From contig NC_084803.1 in assembly GCF_963583255.1 (NCBI RefSeq), positions 15,015,428 to 15,079,427 of the forward strand: a DNA stretch of 64,000 nt. The letters run 5' to 3'. The stretch is from Pyrus communis. Lineage: Eukaryota; Streptophyta; Magnoliopsida; Rosales; Rosaceae. The translations under genes and the position numbers were made by a program. The notes under the pieces are model-generated. The model worked only from the letters and a program-made list of their open reading frames with translations, had not been told where the DNA came from and did no database searches. How positions within the stretch are numbered: the first letter of the stretch is position 1; each line of letters begins with the position of its first letter. Shown in pieces: positions 1-11,569 of this stretch.

Positions 1-416
1 GCTATCTATTCCTGTTTGAAAGCCAGTCCATCGGGCTATTGCCCACTGTGGAACTGCTCTCATATTCCAACAACTAGAAAACCAAATGATCAAATTTGAT
101 ACAACTAAAAATACAGCGAACAAAATTGAAATTTCGGCTTGAATACTATGTTTTACTTATTTTTACAAATATTTAGCTATTAGATTTAATTATCATAAAT
201 GTTCAAATCTCTTATTTTGAATCTCTGCCACTTATTTTCCTTATTATTTATACGTAGAGTATTAACAGAAAATCAACTACAAGAACTAAAAACTCACGAA
301 TTTATCAGATATGGGCAAAATTGGGCTTTTCGCTTGATTGGAACATTGTCGAACAATTTATCCCCAACACGCCCAATTAAATCGGGGTTACCCAATACCC
401 AGCGCCAATGGAGTTT

Positions 417-846
417 AGGAGATGTATTTAATTAGGAATTGAAGAGATTTTAATGAATTTATAAATTAATGTATTTTTATGGAGTTTAATTGATTTGTAG
501 AGATTAAATTTTGATTCAATTCCCTTAAAATCTCATGGGGAGATAAGAGATTTGTAAATGCTTAAAATACAGTGCAAAATCTCTCAAAATCTCTCTAATT
601 TCTCAACTTTTTGAAATTATTTAAAATCAAATTCTAATTGAATACACCTGAAATGTTATAAATTTCTTTAAACTTCTTTAAAATTCTAATTGAATATGTT
701 AGATTTATAAAGATTTTCATAAACTATCTTAAAATCCTAGTTGAATACGCATTGAATTTGAGAGAGTCATTTAAAATTTTAATTGAATACCTTTAGATTC
801 ATTAAAAGAATTAAGATCACTCAAATTCTCTATTGAATGGACTCTT
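417..846. repeat. MITE-like AT-rich repeat upstream of GET1
   Basis: The two ends are imperfect inverted repeats: the left end runs GATGTATTTAATTAGGAATT, and the reverse complement of the right end gives GTCCATTCAATAGAGAATTT. Inside, short modules of the type TTCTAATTGAATA recur several times. This is typical of small non-autonomous plant DNA transposons, but I could not fix a target-site duplication, so the exact ends are uncertain. It lies directly in front of the 5' leader of the GET1-like gene. Confidence 0.4.
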
Positions 847-938
847 GGACTTGGGTCTCTAGCAACTGACCCGGTAAAAAAATCCGAAACGAAGGTGGTG
901 TTTCGTACGAAGCACCGGAGCAAAGGAAACAATCAGAC

Positions 939-2676
939 ATGGGAGAGGTAATAGAAACCCTACCGGAGCTCCGGAGCTCGTTAGCAGCTCCGATTGTATT
1001 CGTTATCGCCGTCGCTTTCGAATTCTTCTCCAGGTGGCTAGAGCAGTTAAAGAGGGTAATTTGCTCAACGATTTTTCACTTGCATTCAAACAATTTACCC
1101 GTAATTTGGTGCGAATTTAAGCTCTTAATCATTTGTTTGATGCTTTAACTGCAATTATTGTGAAATTAAAACTATATTTTGGGTTATTTTTTGTGTTGGC
1201 AGGGAGGAGGGAAGAGTGCTACGGCAACCCGATTGCGGGGAGAAATTAAAGACATCTTGAAGGAGGCAAGCTCCTTGTCGCTGTGAGTGATTTTTATTGG
1301 TCAATCATAATTTTCCCCAATTTTTCAAATGGAATTTTATTTTTTTGGATTGGCAGAATTGTTTTGATGCTTGCAAGTTGCAGCGATGCATTGTTTTAGC
1401 TTTACAGTAGTAGGCGATAGTTTGGATTCTTAGCAGTTGTGTGATCTTCGTTTTGTTTGAATCCAGGCCGTCGACTTTTGCGCAAGCTGTAAAACTTCGG
1501 AGGATTGCAGCTGCTAAGGAGAAGGAACTTGCAAATTGCACTAGTTTGCAACTCTATCCTTTCAATTATATTTTTATACTGATAGTATATATAATTACAT
1601 ACCTGCATTCTTGAAACACACATACGTATCTATATGTCGTCGCAGAGGGTATTTATGTGCAACATCCTTGGATCGACGTTGCGTTTGTATGGTAACACAT
1701 ACACTTCACAGCTATGATGTTTTTAAGCGAAGGGTTGAATGGCTAATAAAGTTTATGCAGTTGTTCAATGCCATATTATTTCCATGTATTTACAACAACC
1801 ATTTTTTACCATTAATTTATTTTATTTTCAATCATAAGATTCTTGTGTGGTTATTATGAGTTGATTGTACGTAATGGGTACTTAGGTAGCCTGACCCACC
1901 AGGATGAAAGATTCTAACAGTAATACCTGCCTTCCAGGTCAGGAGTTACATGGCAAGGAGATAAAACTCTCATACGACGTGTGTCTGAGAATTTTGTTCA
2001 TCTTATTAGCTTTTTCTGATAGAAAATAAATTATTTCTGAACAAGGGTTCTTAATAGATATATTTGGTTGTCCATTTAGGTCTTAACATATGTTGTGCTG
2101 GTTTGCTGGTTTTGGAGGGTTCCTGTTGCGTCCATATCGGAACAACTTGTGCGACCCTTTGGTAACGTGTTCTTGTTCCGAGTATACTGCCCGAGTCCCC
2201 TCTTCTTTCTGTTTGGCTATTTTTAGATTGAGCATTAAGACAGTAAAATCTATAAAATAATAGAAGTTCTGATTTGTATATCTTGTTGCTGTGCAGGGAA
2301 GGTGATACCATGGAGGGCTGGGGGAGTTGTAAACGAAAATGTTATGGTAAATAAAGTTGGGATTACTTTTGATTGTTAATTCTCATATCGTTTAGGTGCC
2401 ATATTGTGTTCTTGTAAGCAACTAAATGATGTAAACAACACTAGGTACACTGTTACTTTCGTGTGTTGAACGCTGCTGATGTTTGCATATTACTTATCTT
2501 GGGTCAGAAAGAACAGAGATGGTCTTTGATTTGCATGCGATATAAATCATCTTAAATAAAGTTTTGAACATTGCTTCTGATTCTTGTCTTCGGTGGTTCT
2601 GCAGGTAGGAATTATTCCTTGGTTGATATTATCTACCAGGGTTAGCAAGTTTGTATGTCGACTTGCGAAGTTCTAG
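939..2676 (+). CDS. GET1: GET1/WRB-like receptor for tail-anchored protein insertion, splice sites damaged
   Basis: Homologue of the ER membrane receptor (GET1/WRB, CHD5 family) that docks the GET3 ATPase for insertion of tail-anchored proteins. Seven exon blocks are visible: 939-1055, 1203-1282, 1467-1537, 1938-about 2009, 2080-2161, 2297-2346 and 2605-2676. They encode an N-terminal membrane segment (APIVFVIAVAFEFFSRW), the cytosolic coiled coil (TFAQAVKLRRIAAAKEKEL, then ELHGKEIKLSYD), a second membrane segment (VLTYVVLVCWFW) and a C-terminal hydrophobic end (VGIIPWLILSTRVSKFVCR). Two junctions are abnormal. After exon 3 the expected donor reads GC, where the partial copy at 10.2 kb has GT. 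After exon 4 the AAG|GTAGTT donor of that copy is replaced by sequence without GT, so translation would stop soon after. Either splicing uses other sites or the gene is decaying. Family assignment is firm; function is doubtful. Confidence 0.72.
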
Positions 2677-2879
2677 AGGTTAGATGATTTCTATGCTGTC
2701 AAGTTTTCATACACATGTTAACGTGGTTTTGTTTTGACTTTTGCTTCACGATATCTTTAGTCATGAACTTAGGATTGTTACCTGCTCATTTAATTTGTAT
2801 CAGTGATGTGCATTACTCTTTTGGTTGTCTGTGTAAATTGAGTTTATTGTTTATCTTAAAAAACTAACCTCTTGAAAAC

Positions 2880-3146
2880 CCATTCCTCGAAGTTACTTAA
2901 TTAAAATCCAGCAAAATAATGTAATGCTTTTTGTGTTTGGTAATCAAATGCCTATGCGATCACCGGCTACCATGCCCATGATGGAATTAAGAGTGGATCC
3001 AAGAGAAAATGAAGAAATATGATACTTGGAGCTCAAGACTTCAATGCGAACTCAAACTCACAAACGAGAAGAAAGGTACGACAAATATTATTTATGCACA
3101 AGTGACCTGAACGCTCTTAATTAATTGAGCGCTGTGCCAATTTTGT
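2880..3146. repeat. Spacer shared with 11280-11560 (part of segmental duplication)
   Basis: This spacer between the GET1-like gene and ANK1 matches the corresponding spacer at about 11280-11560 almost base for base over long stretches. Shared words include AATCAAATGCCTATGCGATC, GAGAAAATGAAGAAATATGA (11.4 kb copy: GAGAAAATCAAGAAATATGA) and CAAATATTATTTAT. It shows that the GET1-to-ANK interval was copied as one block rather than each gene separately. Confidence 0.7.
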
Positions 3147-5444
3147 TCATATCGCATTGAAAGTATGACGCGGGTAATCCCGTGGTAATATGCATCTCAT
3201 GTACTTGAATAAAAAAGAACGAGGAAATTTATGCCGGAACATTATTCTTGGCACATCTAATAGTAGTATCTTGACGACCGGAATATTCATGGATTTAGCT
3301 AAGGCAAAGAAGAAAAGGCATCCTAGCACACAAGTAGCGACGGCAAGTCCTGGCGAACGACCACTCAGTACCACATATGTGCCGGTAATGAATGCAACCA
3401 CCATTGCCATTAAGGCGAACAATGTAAAGGATAATGCATTGTGGAAATTTTTCTGCAATTTTCCGCTCAGACTTGTGTAGTTCCCGCAAAAAAGGAGCAC
3501 CATGACAGAACAACTAGACATAGCCATGGCTATTGTATTTGTTATCACAAAAGCTTTGAAAGCTGCATTTCTGGATAGAACTGCGAAGCCCTGGTCTGGT
3601 CCTTTTTCGGCTTGGTAACCACCAGGCATGGTGAAACCAGCTGCGAACGTTACAGTTGCTATAAGTGTAGCCACAACCAGATGGGAGTCTCTTCCTTCCT
3701 TCACTTCGATGCCAACACCTCTGTTTTTCTCTACTTGGCTGCCGCCTATGTTTTCCTCGACTGTGCTGCTGCCACCATCCTTGTCGCTTGAAATCCGATG
3801 ACTTGGTATGGCACCAATCTCTTTCAATGTGCTTTGAAGATATATCTGCAACACATGGTTGTAATGTTGTATTGGTAAACAAAGGATCTTAACCACTCAT
3901 ATCACAAGGGGAATGATGTACTTTACATACTTGTTGTTCTGAATAAGGCAAAGCTTGAACGATGTTAAGAGCGTTGAGATTTTCCTTGTTGAATGTCATC
4001 TTATCAACCCTAGCATCACGTATGAACCCAGCGTTGTTGTACCAAGCGTAAGCCATTAGATGGAGGGGTGTGTTCCCGTCTTCGTCTTTGCCATTCAAAA
4101 GGACGTTGCTGAGCCATGGATCTTGTCTCACAAGTTGCTCTACTTGATGATGACGCTTCTTACTGCAAAAGTGAAGAGCGTTGCGACGGCGCCTGTCCAC
4201 CAGTTCGCAACAATCAGGGCAACAAGCGATAAGCTCTTTCATTACGTCTGCATGGCCTCCGAGTGCTGCAACGTGAAGAGGTGTAGCCTTGTCATTGTCG
4301 CCGATGTAGGCGGCGGATTTATCAGCTGCTAGTAAGGACTTCACAATTGAAGTGTGACCCATGGATGCAGCGTAGTGTAGCGGAGTCCATCCCTTTTCGT
4401 CTACTTCTTTCGTCAAAGCCTTTTCAGTGTACTTCAACAATTCTTTCGTCATTTCTTGAAGATAAAACCACCAAAAGATACAATTAGATTAAAGAAAAAG
4501 CCGTTTGTTATTGACTCACCAAATTTTTTGCTTATAATTGAATCCGTTTTATTCTAATTTACTATAAAAAGATCATATATGAAAAAATTAATAAATTATG
4601 GGATCGTTAGGTCATCATACCATATAAAAATAAAGGGTCGGAAACAGTAAAAATATGTCTATCTCCATATTATATATGTATAGGTACCTATGCCGTTGAT
4701 TGTGACTGCAGCATGCAAAGCTGTTCTGCCATTAGGGCCTTTGTAAACGGGATTTTTGCAAGTCATCATCATCTTATAAACTAAATCACAATATCCCCTC
4801 TCGACAGCCATGTAAATTGGAGTCTCGCCATCGCCATTAGCGGTGTACAGACACTCTGGATCATCTCTTGTCAATATCTCCACCACTGCAAAGTGATTAA
4901 ATCGAACCGCCTCGTGCAAGGCCGTGTCCTTGCCGTTGTTGGTTGCCCTTATGAGCATCTTCCATGCTTCTTCCGATAACACCCCTTTCTCGAGGTCGTC
5001 TTGACGAGCTTTTGCAGCTCGGATCAGAGCTCCAACTATTCCAGCACGCCCGTGTCTCGCGGCAATGTGTAACGCAGTCTCACCACTCTCATTCTGCTGC
5101 AACAGCAGTGCTGGACAAGTTTTAAGGATATCCTCCACGATGTTGGTTGACTCGAGTACTTGTTTCTCGGATTCGTTGAACGTTGGGCTGCTTGAGCACG
5201 CTATGTAAATATGGAGCACTGTGTTTTTCGTTGCAATGAGTTTTAGGTCAAGATGCTCCCCGTGTTCCCTTAGGGCATCGACGTTGCCTTGTTTCGCAGC
5301 GTTGAAAACATCCAGATCTATGCCCTTTGTAGGTTCCTCCTTGGTCTGATCTGCTAGCTGAGTAGCCTGGCAATCGACACCCGGGGATGCTAATGGTAAT
5401 GCAGCAGCACTCTCAATCTGACCAGTCCAATTGGAGGTATCCAT
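3147..5444 (-). CDS. ANK1: ankyrin-repeat PGG-domain membrane protein (ITN1/ACD6-like)
   Basis: Three coding exons with canonical junctions: 4688-5444, 3931-4454 and 3147-3845. They give an uninterrupted 659-residue frame. Exons 1 and 2 carry ankyrin repeats with TALHIAARHGRAGIVGAL, TALHEAVRFNHFAVVEIL, TPLHYAASMGH and TPLHVAALGGH cores. Exon 3 carries the PGG domain (LVVATLIATVTFAAGFTMPGG, residues about 484-504) followed by three further hydrophobic helices. Family members such as ITN1 and ACD6 sit in membranes and act in salt, ABA and defence signalling; which role applies here cannot be read from sequence. The start is the first Met of the exon, followed by the same short acidic leader as in ANK3. 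The C terminus (NIPVVKILLLDVPRI onward) differs from ANK2 and ANK3. It lies 3'-to-3' with GET1. Confidence 0.9.
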
Positions 5445-6351
5445 TCTGATTTTTCTTTACACGTACTTGGACAAACTGAGCCTTTGGCCTGCCTTTGCAA
5501 GTATCCGAAGTTGCCTGCAATCTTTGAGAGGATGGATCATCTCCATCAACATCTTCCGAAGAGCTTTATTAATCAAATCCAGTTTCCAACGTTGACTTTT
5601 AGGGATAGCAATTTCGTCGAGGTTCCATTTCGTATATTTAAATATGAATTTTTTTTGTGTGTGTGTGTGTTATATTTACAAGTTGGTAATTAATAAACAT
5701 AGTTTTATTGTATAAATCAAGATGGCATTTCTTAATTCACGGCCCGTTTGGTGGGCAGGATAATATATGTTATTTCTAATTAAACTAGCATTTGCCTACA
5801 CATTTTGTGTGTATGAACATATTTTTTTAGAAAATGAGAATGAGAGAGGGAGAGAGAGAACGTGGGGGGGGGGGGAGTTGGAGGTTTTTGTTTTTGGGTT
5901 TTTTATTTTAATATTGGAGGTATTTTAACATCATTATCTGTAGGTGAGGTTTCAATAAAAAACAATAAAATTTGGACTTATGAAATTACATTATTAGCCA
6001 CCATTTGTTTGTGTGATAGAAGACTAAATAGTATTTTCACCATCTTTTAATTGACAAAGAGAGTTTTATTAATTAATAGAGATTTGACTTATAGCCGAGC
6101 CAATGTTTGGTGAGAAAAATTGTAATATCGACTAAATTGGCTACAAATTCAAAATAAGAGAAAATATTATGGGTTATGTATCCCAACTACATACATGAGT
6201 TATGTAACTCATTCCTACCAATCCAATCCAATTCTAAAGTTCAATCTCAAGCAGTCCACCAAACAGCTGGTTGATGACTCTGTCAAGTGTGTGAAGTAAG
6301 GATCACCAACTCACCACGAAAGGTGAATAAAAGAAGTCGCAAGTGGGAGAC
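5445..6351. other. Gene-free upstream DNA of ANK1 with simple repeats
   Basis: No coding sequence is supported. The stretch is AT-rich and holds a short (GT)n run near 5657-5675, a (GA)n run near 5834-5850 followed by a run of about a dozen G at 5863-5875, and otherwise unremarkable sequence. It probably includes the ANK1 promoter. Confidence 0.6.
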
Positions 6352-6354
6352 TAA

Positions 6355-7711
6355 GGGTTGGTTTGGTATTGCTGTGCTTTGAAAAAAAACTGCTTCAGCT
6401 GTGCTGTGAGAATAAGCAGCTGTGAAATAAAGCAGCAGAGTGTTTGGTAAACTTTTTTGTAAAAGTGCTTTTGAAAAAAAAAAAACAGTATAATAGCGTT
6501 TGGTAAACTTTTATGTAAAACAGCTGTAATTGTGTGAAATAACCAAAACCAAACTTATTTATCATATTTCTTTTTCTCTGTTCCCCGTAACCAAGCTTAA
6601 TTCTATCCTTTAGATTTTTCACCTTTTCTCTTTTCTTTTACTTTTCTAGAACACTCTCTAGAATCATCTTCATTTTTTTATCCTTCCCGTCCAACTACCT
6701 CTCTATCTCTCCCTCTTCACTTTTTCTCTCATCACCAAATTCCATTCTTTTCGCCACTTACTCCCTCATCATCAAATTCCATTTTTTCTCATTCATTCTA
6801 AAAAAAACTTCTAGATTTGTCATATGGGTTTTTTGTTTTTTGGATTTTTCACAAGCTGAATTTCATATGGGTTTCGGCAGATCGGTATTTTTTGTCTTCT
6901 GGGTTTTGGCTAGCATCATGGAGTTTGTCTACGATGTCGCAGCGGATGAAGGCGATGGTCGAGTGAAGAGCGAGATTGGGAGTCGAAGAAGCCGAGGATC
7001 TGAGTAGAGGAGAAGCGATGCCTTTCGACAACAAGCTCGACGATAAAGCTAGGGGCGACACAAATCTTCAAAGATCTTTGGTAGAGATGAAGCTGGGAGG
7101 AGCAAAAAGGGATGATAGAGATGAAGGGAGGGTACGTGTTTGTTCGATAAAGTTCCACACGTTCTTGTATATTGCCATTTTAGTATGCCCGTAAATTTCC
7201 TTTTTCTTTTGATGTTTAGATGCGATTGCAGTGCATCTGTTTGTGGGTATTATTTTTTTTTCTGGGATTTTTGTGCTTGCTGTGTTTGCATGGCTCTTGG
7301 GTTCATCTAACTGATAGGTGGAAAATTTGAGATGAAATGCTTCTGAGTAGGTAGTTTTTCAGGTTGAAAATTTGTACTTTTTGTGATGTTCATGACTTTT
7401 TTGGATTTCAGAGATGAGATTTTGTGGTGATTTATGTTTATGTCGTTCTGTTCGAATCAATAATTTGGATTTAAGGGTAGGATTGCTAGAAACTTTCATT
7501 AAAGGTTACTGTTCATCCGTGTTTTGAGGTTTGCGCAGAAGCTGAAAAGCCAGTTTTTCAAAGCTGCCTTTTGCTGCTTCTGTTTTTTGGCTTTTTTTCA
7601 CCCAAAACTGTGAAAAAAAGCCAAAGCTGGAAGTTTACCAAACACCAAAAACTCTCCCAGCTTTTTTTCATCCCAACTTTTTTTTAAATCACCTCAACCC
7701 CAAACCATTCC
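6355..7711. mobile_element. PIF/Harbinger-like non-autonomous element
   Basis: The element begins GGGTTGGTTTGG and ends CCAAACCATTCC, an imperfect terminal inverted repeat. It is flanked by TAA on both sides (6352-6354 and 7712-7714). A three-base TAA/TTA target duplication and GG-starting ends fit the PIF/Harbinger superfamily. Near both ends are GCTGCTT/AAGCAGC-type words and GTTTGGTAAACTTTT motifs in opposite orientation. The middle has no transposase reading frame; the short frames near 6.9-7.2 kb are not supported as genes. Confidence 0.6.
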
Positions 7712-7925
7712 TAAAACTATCAATACCAGTTACCACCACACAGCCGTGTAGAAGCATATGCAGCAGCCATATAAGAGAGGAAGAAGTAGACGAGTCTCCT
7801 CCCATGTGGTGCGAGAAAAGTCTACCCCGAACAAATCATGTAAAACAAATAAGGTCAGGATCTTTCCGAGAGGAAGCCAACCTCTGACTTCGTCGTATTT
7901 ATGCGCTAGAGAGTATTGAGAGGTG

Positions 7926-8216
7926 TAATGTTATTTATATTATGTTTTTGTACCATATTTTTGTACCATCTTAGGTGATATCTGATGTGGACATCTACAT
8001 CATTTGAATTAATCAGATTTTTAAATTTAGTTTATTATTTAATAAATTAATAATTAAGAAAAAATAGTTAATTAAATGATAATTGTGGTATACGAGAAGT
8101 TTTTCTCCTTCATTTCCTTGGGTTTTGCAATTTTTTCAAATGATGTAACTGTCCACGTCAGATGTCACCTAAGGTGGTATAGAAATATGGTACAAAACAT
8201 GGTATAAATATCATTA
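7926..8216. mobile_element. MITE with about 85-bp inverted arms
   Basis: The left arm begins TAATGTTATTTATATTATG and continues through TTGTACCATCTTAGGTGATA and ATCTGATGTGGACA. The right arm is its close reverse complement, with GTCACCTAAGGTGGTATAG and ending in ATTTATACCATG-type sequence. The arms span about 85 bases with an AT-rich loop of about 110 bases between them. No coding capacity. A transcript could fold into a long hairpin. Confidence 0.7.
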
Positions 8217-8251
8217 CTCGTATTGAGAGAGAAATATAAGAGTGTCTGGCC

Positions 8252-8862
8252 CAGTGGCGGAGCCAGCATGGGGTCATTGGTTGTTCATGACCCCAACAAC
8301 TTTAAAACCTGATATATATTTGCATGTGTATTTTATTTGACCTTGTAAACAGCTATGACAAACTAAATTACAACCGCATTCTCCTACTTGTTCCTCTATT
8401 TTTTTCTATCTTGTCTTCCTTTTCTCTCTTATTGTGTCTGACTCTGTTTGCGCATGAAATGCTCGAATGAAATGCGTCAGTTGACAAGCCCTTGTAGTCT
8501 TCAACATTACTCTACAGTTTCTTGTAGTCACCCTTGACAAGCCTCTACGTATCATAGTAATTGTTGACATATGTTGGCATAAGCCTTAAGCAGATGTTGG
8601 CAAGAATTGACGTATTTTTACATGGTGCTCAATGAAATAGTACACTGCAGTTTTTTTTTTTTGTTGAAATCATGACTCCATTATTTGAAAATCTTGGCTA
8701 CAACACTGGTTGGGGGCCTTTATATCAAAACCTTGAATGGAACTTAGAACCAATAAAGCTTATGTCTTTACGTTTTTACTAGGTGCTCAACGAAATGGTC
8801 CAGTGCAGTTTTATTTGTCAAAATCATGACTCCATTATTTAAAAATCCTAGTTACGCCACTG
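8252..8862. mobile_element. hAT-like non-autonomous element with 8-bp target duplication
   Basis: The ends are CAGTGGCGGAGC (left) and GTTACGCCACTG (right), inverted with each other over CAGTGGCG. Flanking 8-mers GTCTGGCC (8244-8251) and GTATGGCC (8863-8870) differ at one position. Eight-base duplications and CAGTG-type ends are hallmarks of hAT elements. Inside, a block of about 100 bases (around 8610-8710) is repeated imperfectly at the right end (around 8765-8862), including CATGACTCCATTATTT. No transposase frame. Confidence 0.75.
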
Positions 8863-8870
8863 GTATGGCC

Positions 8871-10069
8871 TAGAACCTTTTCAATAGGTGGAAATACGGG
8901 CCCAGTACACTAAACATCATAATATAATTGGTTGATTTTTTTTATTTTTTTTTAAGTTTTCAATCAATTGTATTGTTGCACTTGGTGTATTGGGCTGTGA
9001 TTCTGATACGCTGAAAATCTCTCTTTTCCAACACTGGGGGAATGAATTTGATGCTTGGCATAGGCGTCAGCAATGAATTGATACAACAATAGCGTGAAAA
9101 TACATCAAATTAAACAGTTTTAAACCGTTCGATGGTCCTCCTGGTTCCTGCTTACAACGGTCTCCTTCAATGTTCTAGATTTCCTTCTCAAATAAAAAAA
9201 ACCCCAAGTTATTCACTTTTCTGATGAGCATTGAAAAACCATCAAGGCCATAAATAAAAAATGAGCAATGCATACACAATAATGAACAAGTGGTCTGCGT
9301 ACCAAAACTGCGACAGTGTTCTACCGTCACAACTAAGCTAGGATCTAACTTACTCTGCAGGAGTTTATGTTGTCATTAAACGGAACGATTGAGTTGATTG
9401 AACGGTTCTTGCGAAGTCACATGATTGCATTCCTTCAAACATGGAAGGATCGGAGCCATGTTGAATTTAAGGGTTTCTGCAGCACCCTTGGCAGTGGGTA
9501 TGCTGTACATTACCTGAAAAGCCGTTGTCTGGCTGTACTGGATGAATTTTCAAGCTAAAAGCGCATGACTTATGATCAACCAAAGCAAAACTATCCATAC
9601 ACGCTACCAATAGATCGAAATAAAATTTTGATTTTGGACATGGAATCCTCAAACGAATAAAAAACTGTGAAGTAAAGGACTATGTCTAATTTCAAAGTGA
9701 TTAGTTGAAAATGAACTTTTCAATAAGCTCGATTTGGAGAGAGTCTCAAACTGATGGAGCTGTAAGTCAGTGAAAAACATCAGAAATATGCAACAAAATT
9801 TTCTTGAACTCTATTTAATTTAGAAGCGAATCAATTTCCATGATTGTATTTACCTCAATGTAGCCTCAGTTTTTAGCATCAAGCAGTTTCCGATGGCGAA
9901 ATTCAAAACAAAATTACAATCCACAAGAAATTTGAATCCGTTATTTTGGTGGAGGGCTCAGGGAGGACTGAGGAGTGGTGATTTTAGAGCGCGTCCAACT
10001 CCTACCACTAGCCACCAACTGCTCGAAGGCGGACGTCGCCCTTGAAACCGCAGTTGGAGGTGAGTCTAA
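8871..10069. other. Gene-free interval left of the second GET1 copy
   Basis: I see no supported gene here. A 63-codon open frame at 9367-9558 has no recognisable domain and no supporting context. Homology to the first GET1 copy begins only at about 10070, so this interval holds the left breakpoint of the duplicated block. Confidence 0.5.
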
Positions 10070-11110
10070 GGCAGCATTGTTTTGATGCTTGCAAGTTGCA
10101 GCTACCCATTGTTTTAGCTTTACAGTAGCAGGTGATAGTTTGGATTCTTAGCAGTTGTATGATCTTCGTTTTGTTTGAATCCAGGAAGTCGAAATTTAAG
10201 CAAGCTGCGAAACTTCGGAGGATTGCAGCTGCTAAGGAGAAAGAACTTGCAAATTGTACTAGTTTGCAATTCCATCCTTTCAATTATGTTTTTATTCTGA
10301 TCTCATATACAATTACATGCCTGCATTCTTGAGGCACATGTATATATCTATATATCGTCACAGAGGGTAACTATATGCAATATGCTTGAGATCAAAGTTG
10401 TGTTTGTATAGTAACATGTACACTTTACAGCTACGATGTTTTTAAGCGAAGGGTTGAATGGCTAATAAAGTTTATGCAGTTGTTCAATGCCATAGTATTT
10501 CCATGTATTTACAATAACCATTTTGTTTTCGACCATTAGTTTAATTTCTTTTCAATTATAAGAATCTTGTTTAGTTGTATGAGTTGGTTGTACGTACTGG
10601 TACTTAGGTAAGCCTGAGTCCTGACCCACAAGACGAAAGATTCTAACAGTATTACCTGCCTGCCAGATCAAGAGTTACATGGCAAGGAGATAAAACTTTC
10701 ATATGACTTGTACCTGAGAATTTTGTTCGTCTTAAAGGTAGTTCTCGGTGTTTCTGAACAAGGGTTCTTAATGATATATTTGGTAGTCCATTTATGTCTT
10801 AACATTTATTGTGCTGGTTTGCCGGTTTTGGAGGGTTCCTGTTGCCTCCGTATCGCAACAACTTGTGCAACCCTTTGGTAATGCATTCTTGTTCCGAATA
10901 TATATACTTGCTGAGTCCCCTCTTCTTTCTGTTTGTCTATATTTAAATTGAGTATTGAGACAGTAAAATCTATAAATTGATAGAAGTTCTGATTAGAATA
11001 TCTTGTTGCTGTGCAGGGAATGTTATACCATGGAGGGCTGGAGGATTTGTAAACGAAAATGTTACGGTAAATAAAGTTGGGACTACTTTTGATTGTTAAG
11101 CACCTAAATG
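10070..11110 (+). pseudogene. Truncated GET1/WRB-like copy lacking exons 1, 2 and 7
   Basis: Homology to the first copy begins inside its intron 2, at the shared word TGTTTTGATGCTTGCAAGTTG, and runs through exon 3 (about 10187, FKQAAKLRRIAAAKEKEL), exon 4 (about 10673-10736, ELHGKEIKLSYDLYLRILF) and exon 5 (about 10796-10877, LVCRFWRVPVASVSQQLVQP). It ends with exon 6 (about 11017-11067, VIPWRAGGFVNENVT). Exons 1 and 2 are absent on the left, and the last exon is missing where the sequence jumps near 11225. The exon 5 acceptor, TTTAG in copy 1, reads TTTAT here, so normal splicing is blocked. By contrast the exon 3 and exon 4 donors are GT here. It is a remnant of the GET1-ANK block duplication. 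Confidence 0.8.
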
Positions 11111-11279
11111 ATCTAAACAATACCGGGTACAACGTTACTTTCGCTTGTACACTGCTGATGTTTGCATATTACTTATATTGAGTCAGAAAGAAAATGGATG
11201 GTCTTTGATTAGTAAGCGATATAAATCTAACCTCTTATAAATCTGATTCTTTGAATTTATTTATTATTTGATTTTATTT

Positions 11280-11569
11280 AACATAGGGAAAATCCAGCAA
11301 ATTACTGTGATGCCTTTTGTGTTTTGTAATCAAATGCCTATGCGATCTTCGGACTACCATGCCCGTGGTGGAATTATAGTGGATCCTAGAGAAAATCAAG
11401 AAATATGATACTTGAAGCACAAGACTTCAAGGCGAACAAAACTCCCAACAAACGGGAAGAAAGGTGCTGCAAATATTATTTATTCTCTAGTACAATTTAC
11501 CTGAGCACTCTTAATTACTTGAGCCCCACGCCATTTTCTTACAAGCTTTTCTATAATTATTAATTCTTT
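11280..11569. repeat. Spacer shared with 2880-3146
   Basis: Counterpart of the GET1-ANK1 spacer. Shared words include TCAAATGCCTATGCGATC, ATGCCCGTGGTGGAATTA (first copy ATGCCCATGATGGAATTA) and CAAATATTATTTAT. It joins the GET1 remnant to the ANK2 pseudogene in the same order and orientation as in the first block. Confidence 0.7.

Noticed and set aside
6849..7194. Overlapping 70-80 codon frames on both strands
   Set aside because: They lie inside the PIF/Harbinger-like element, overlap each other on opposite strands and show no domain.
9367..9558. 63-codon open frame left of the GET1 remnant
   Set aside because: No recognisable domain, isolated, and in a repeat-rich interval.
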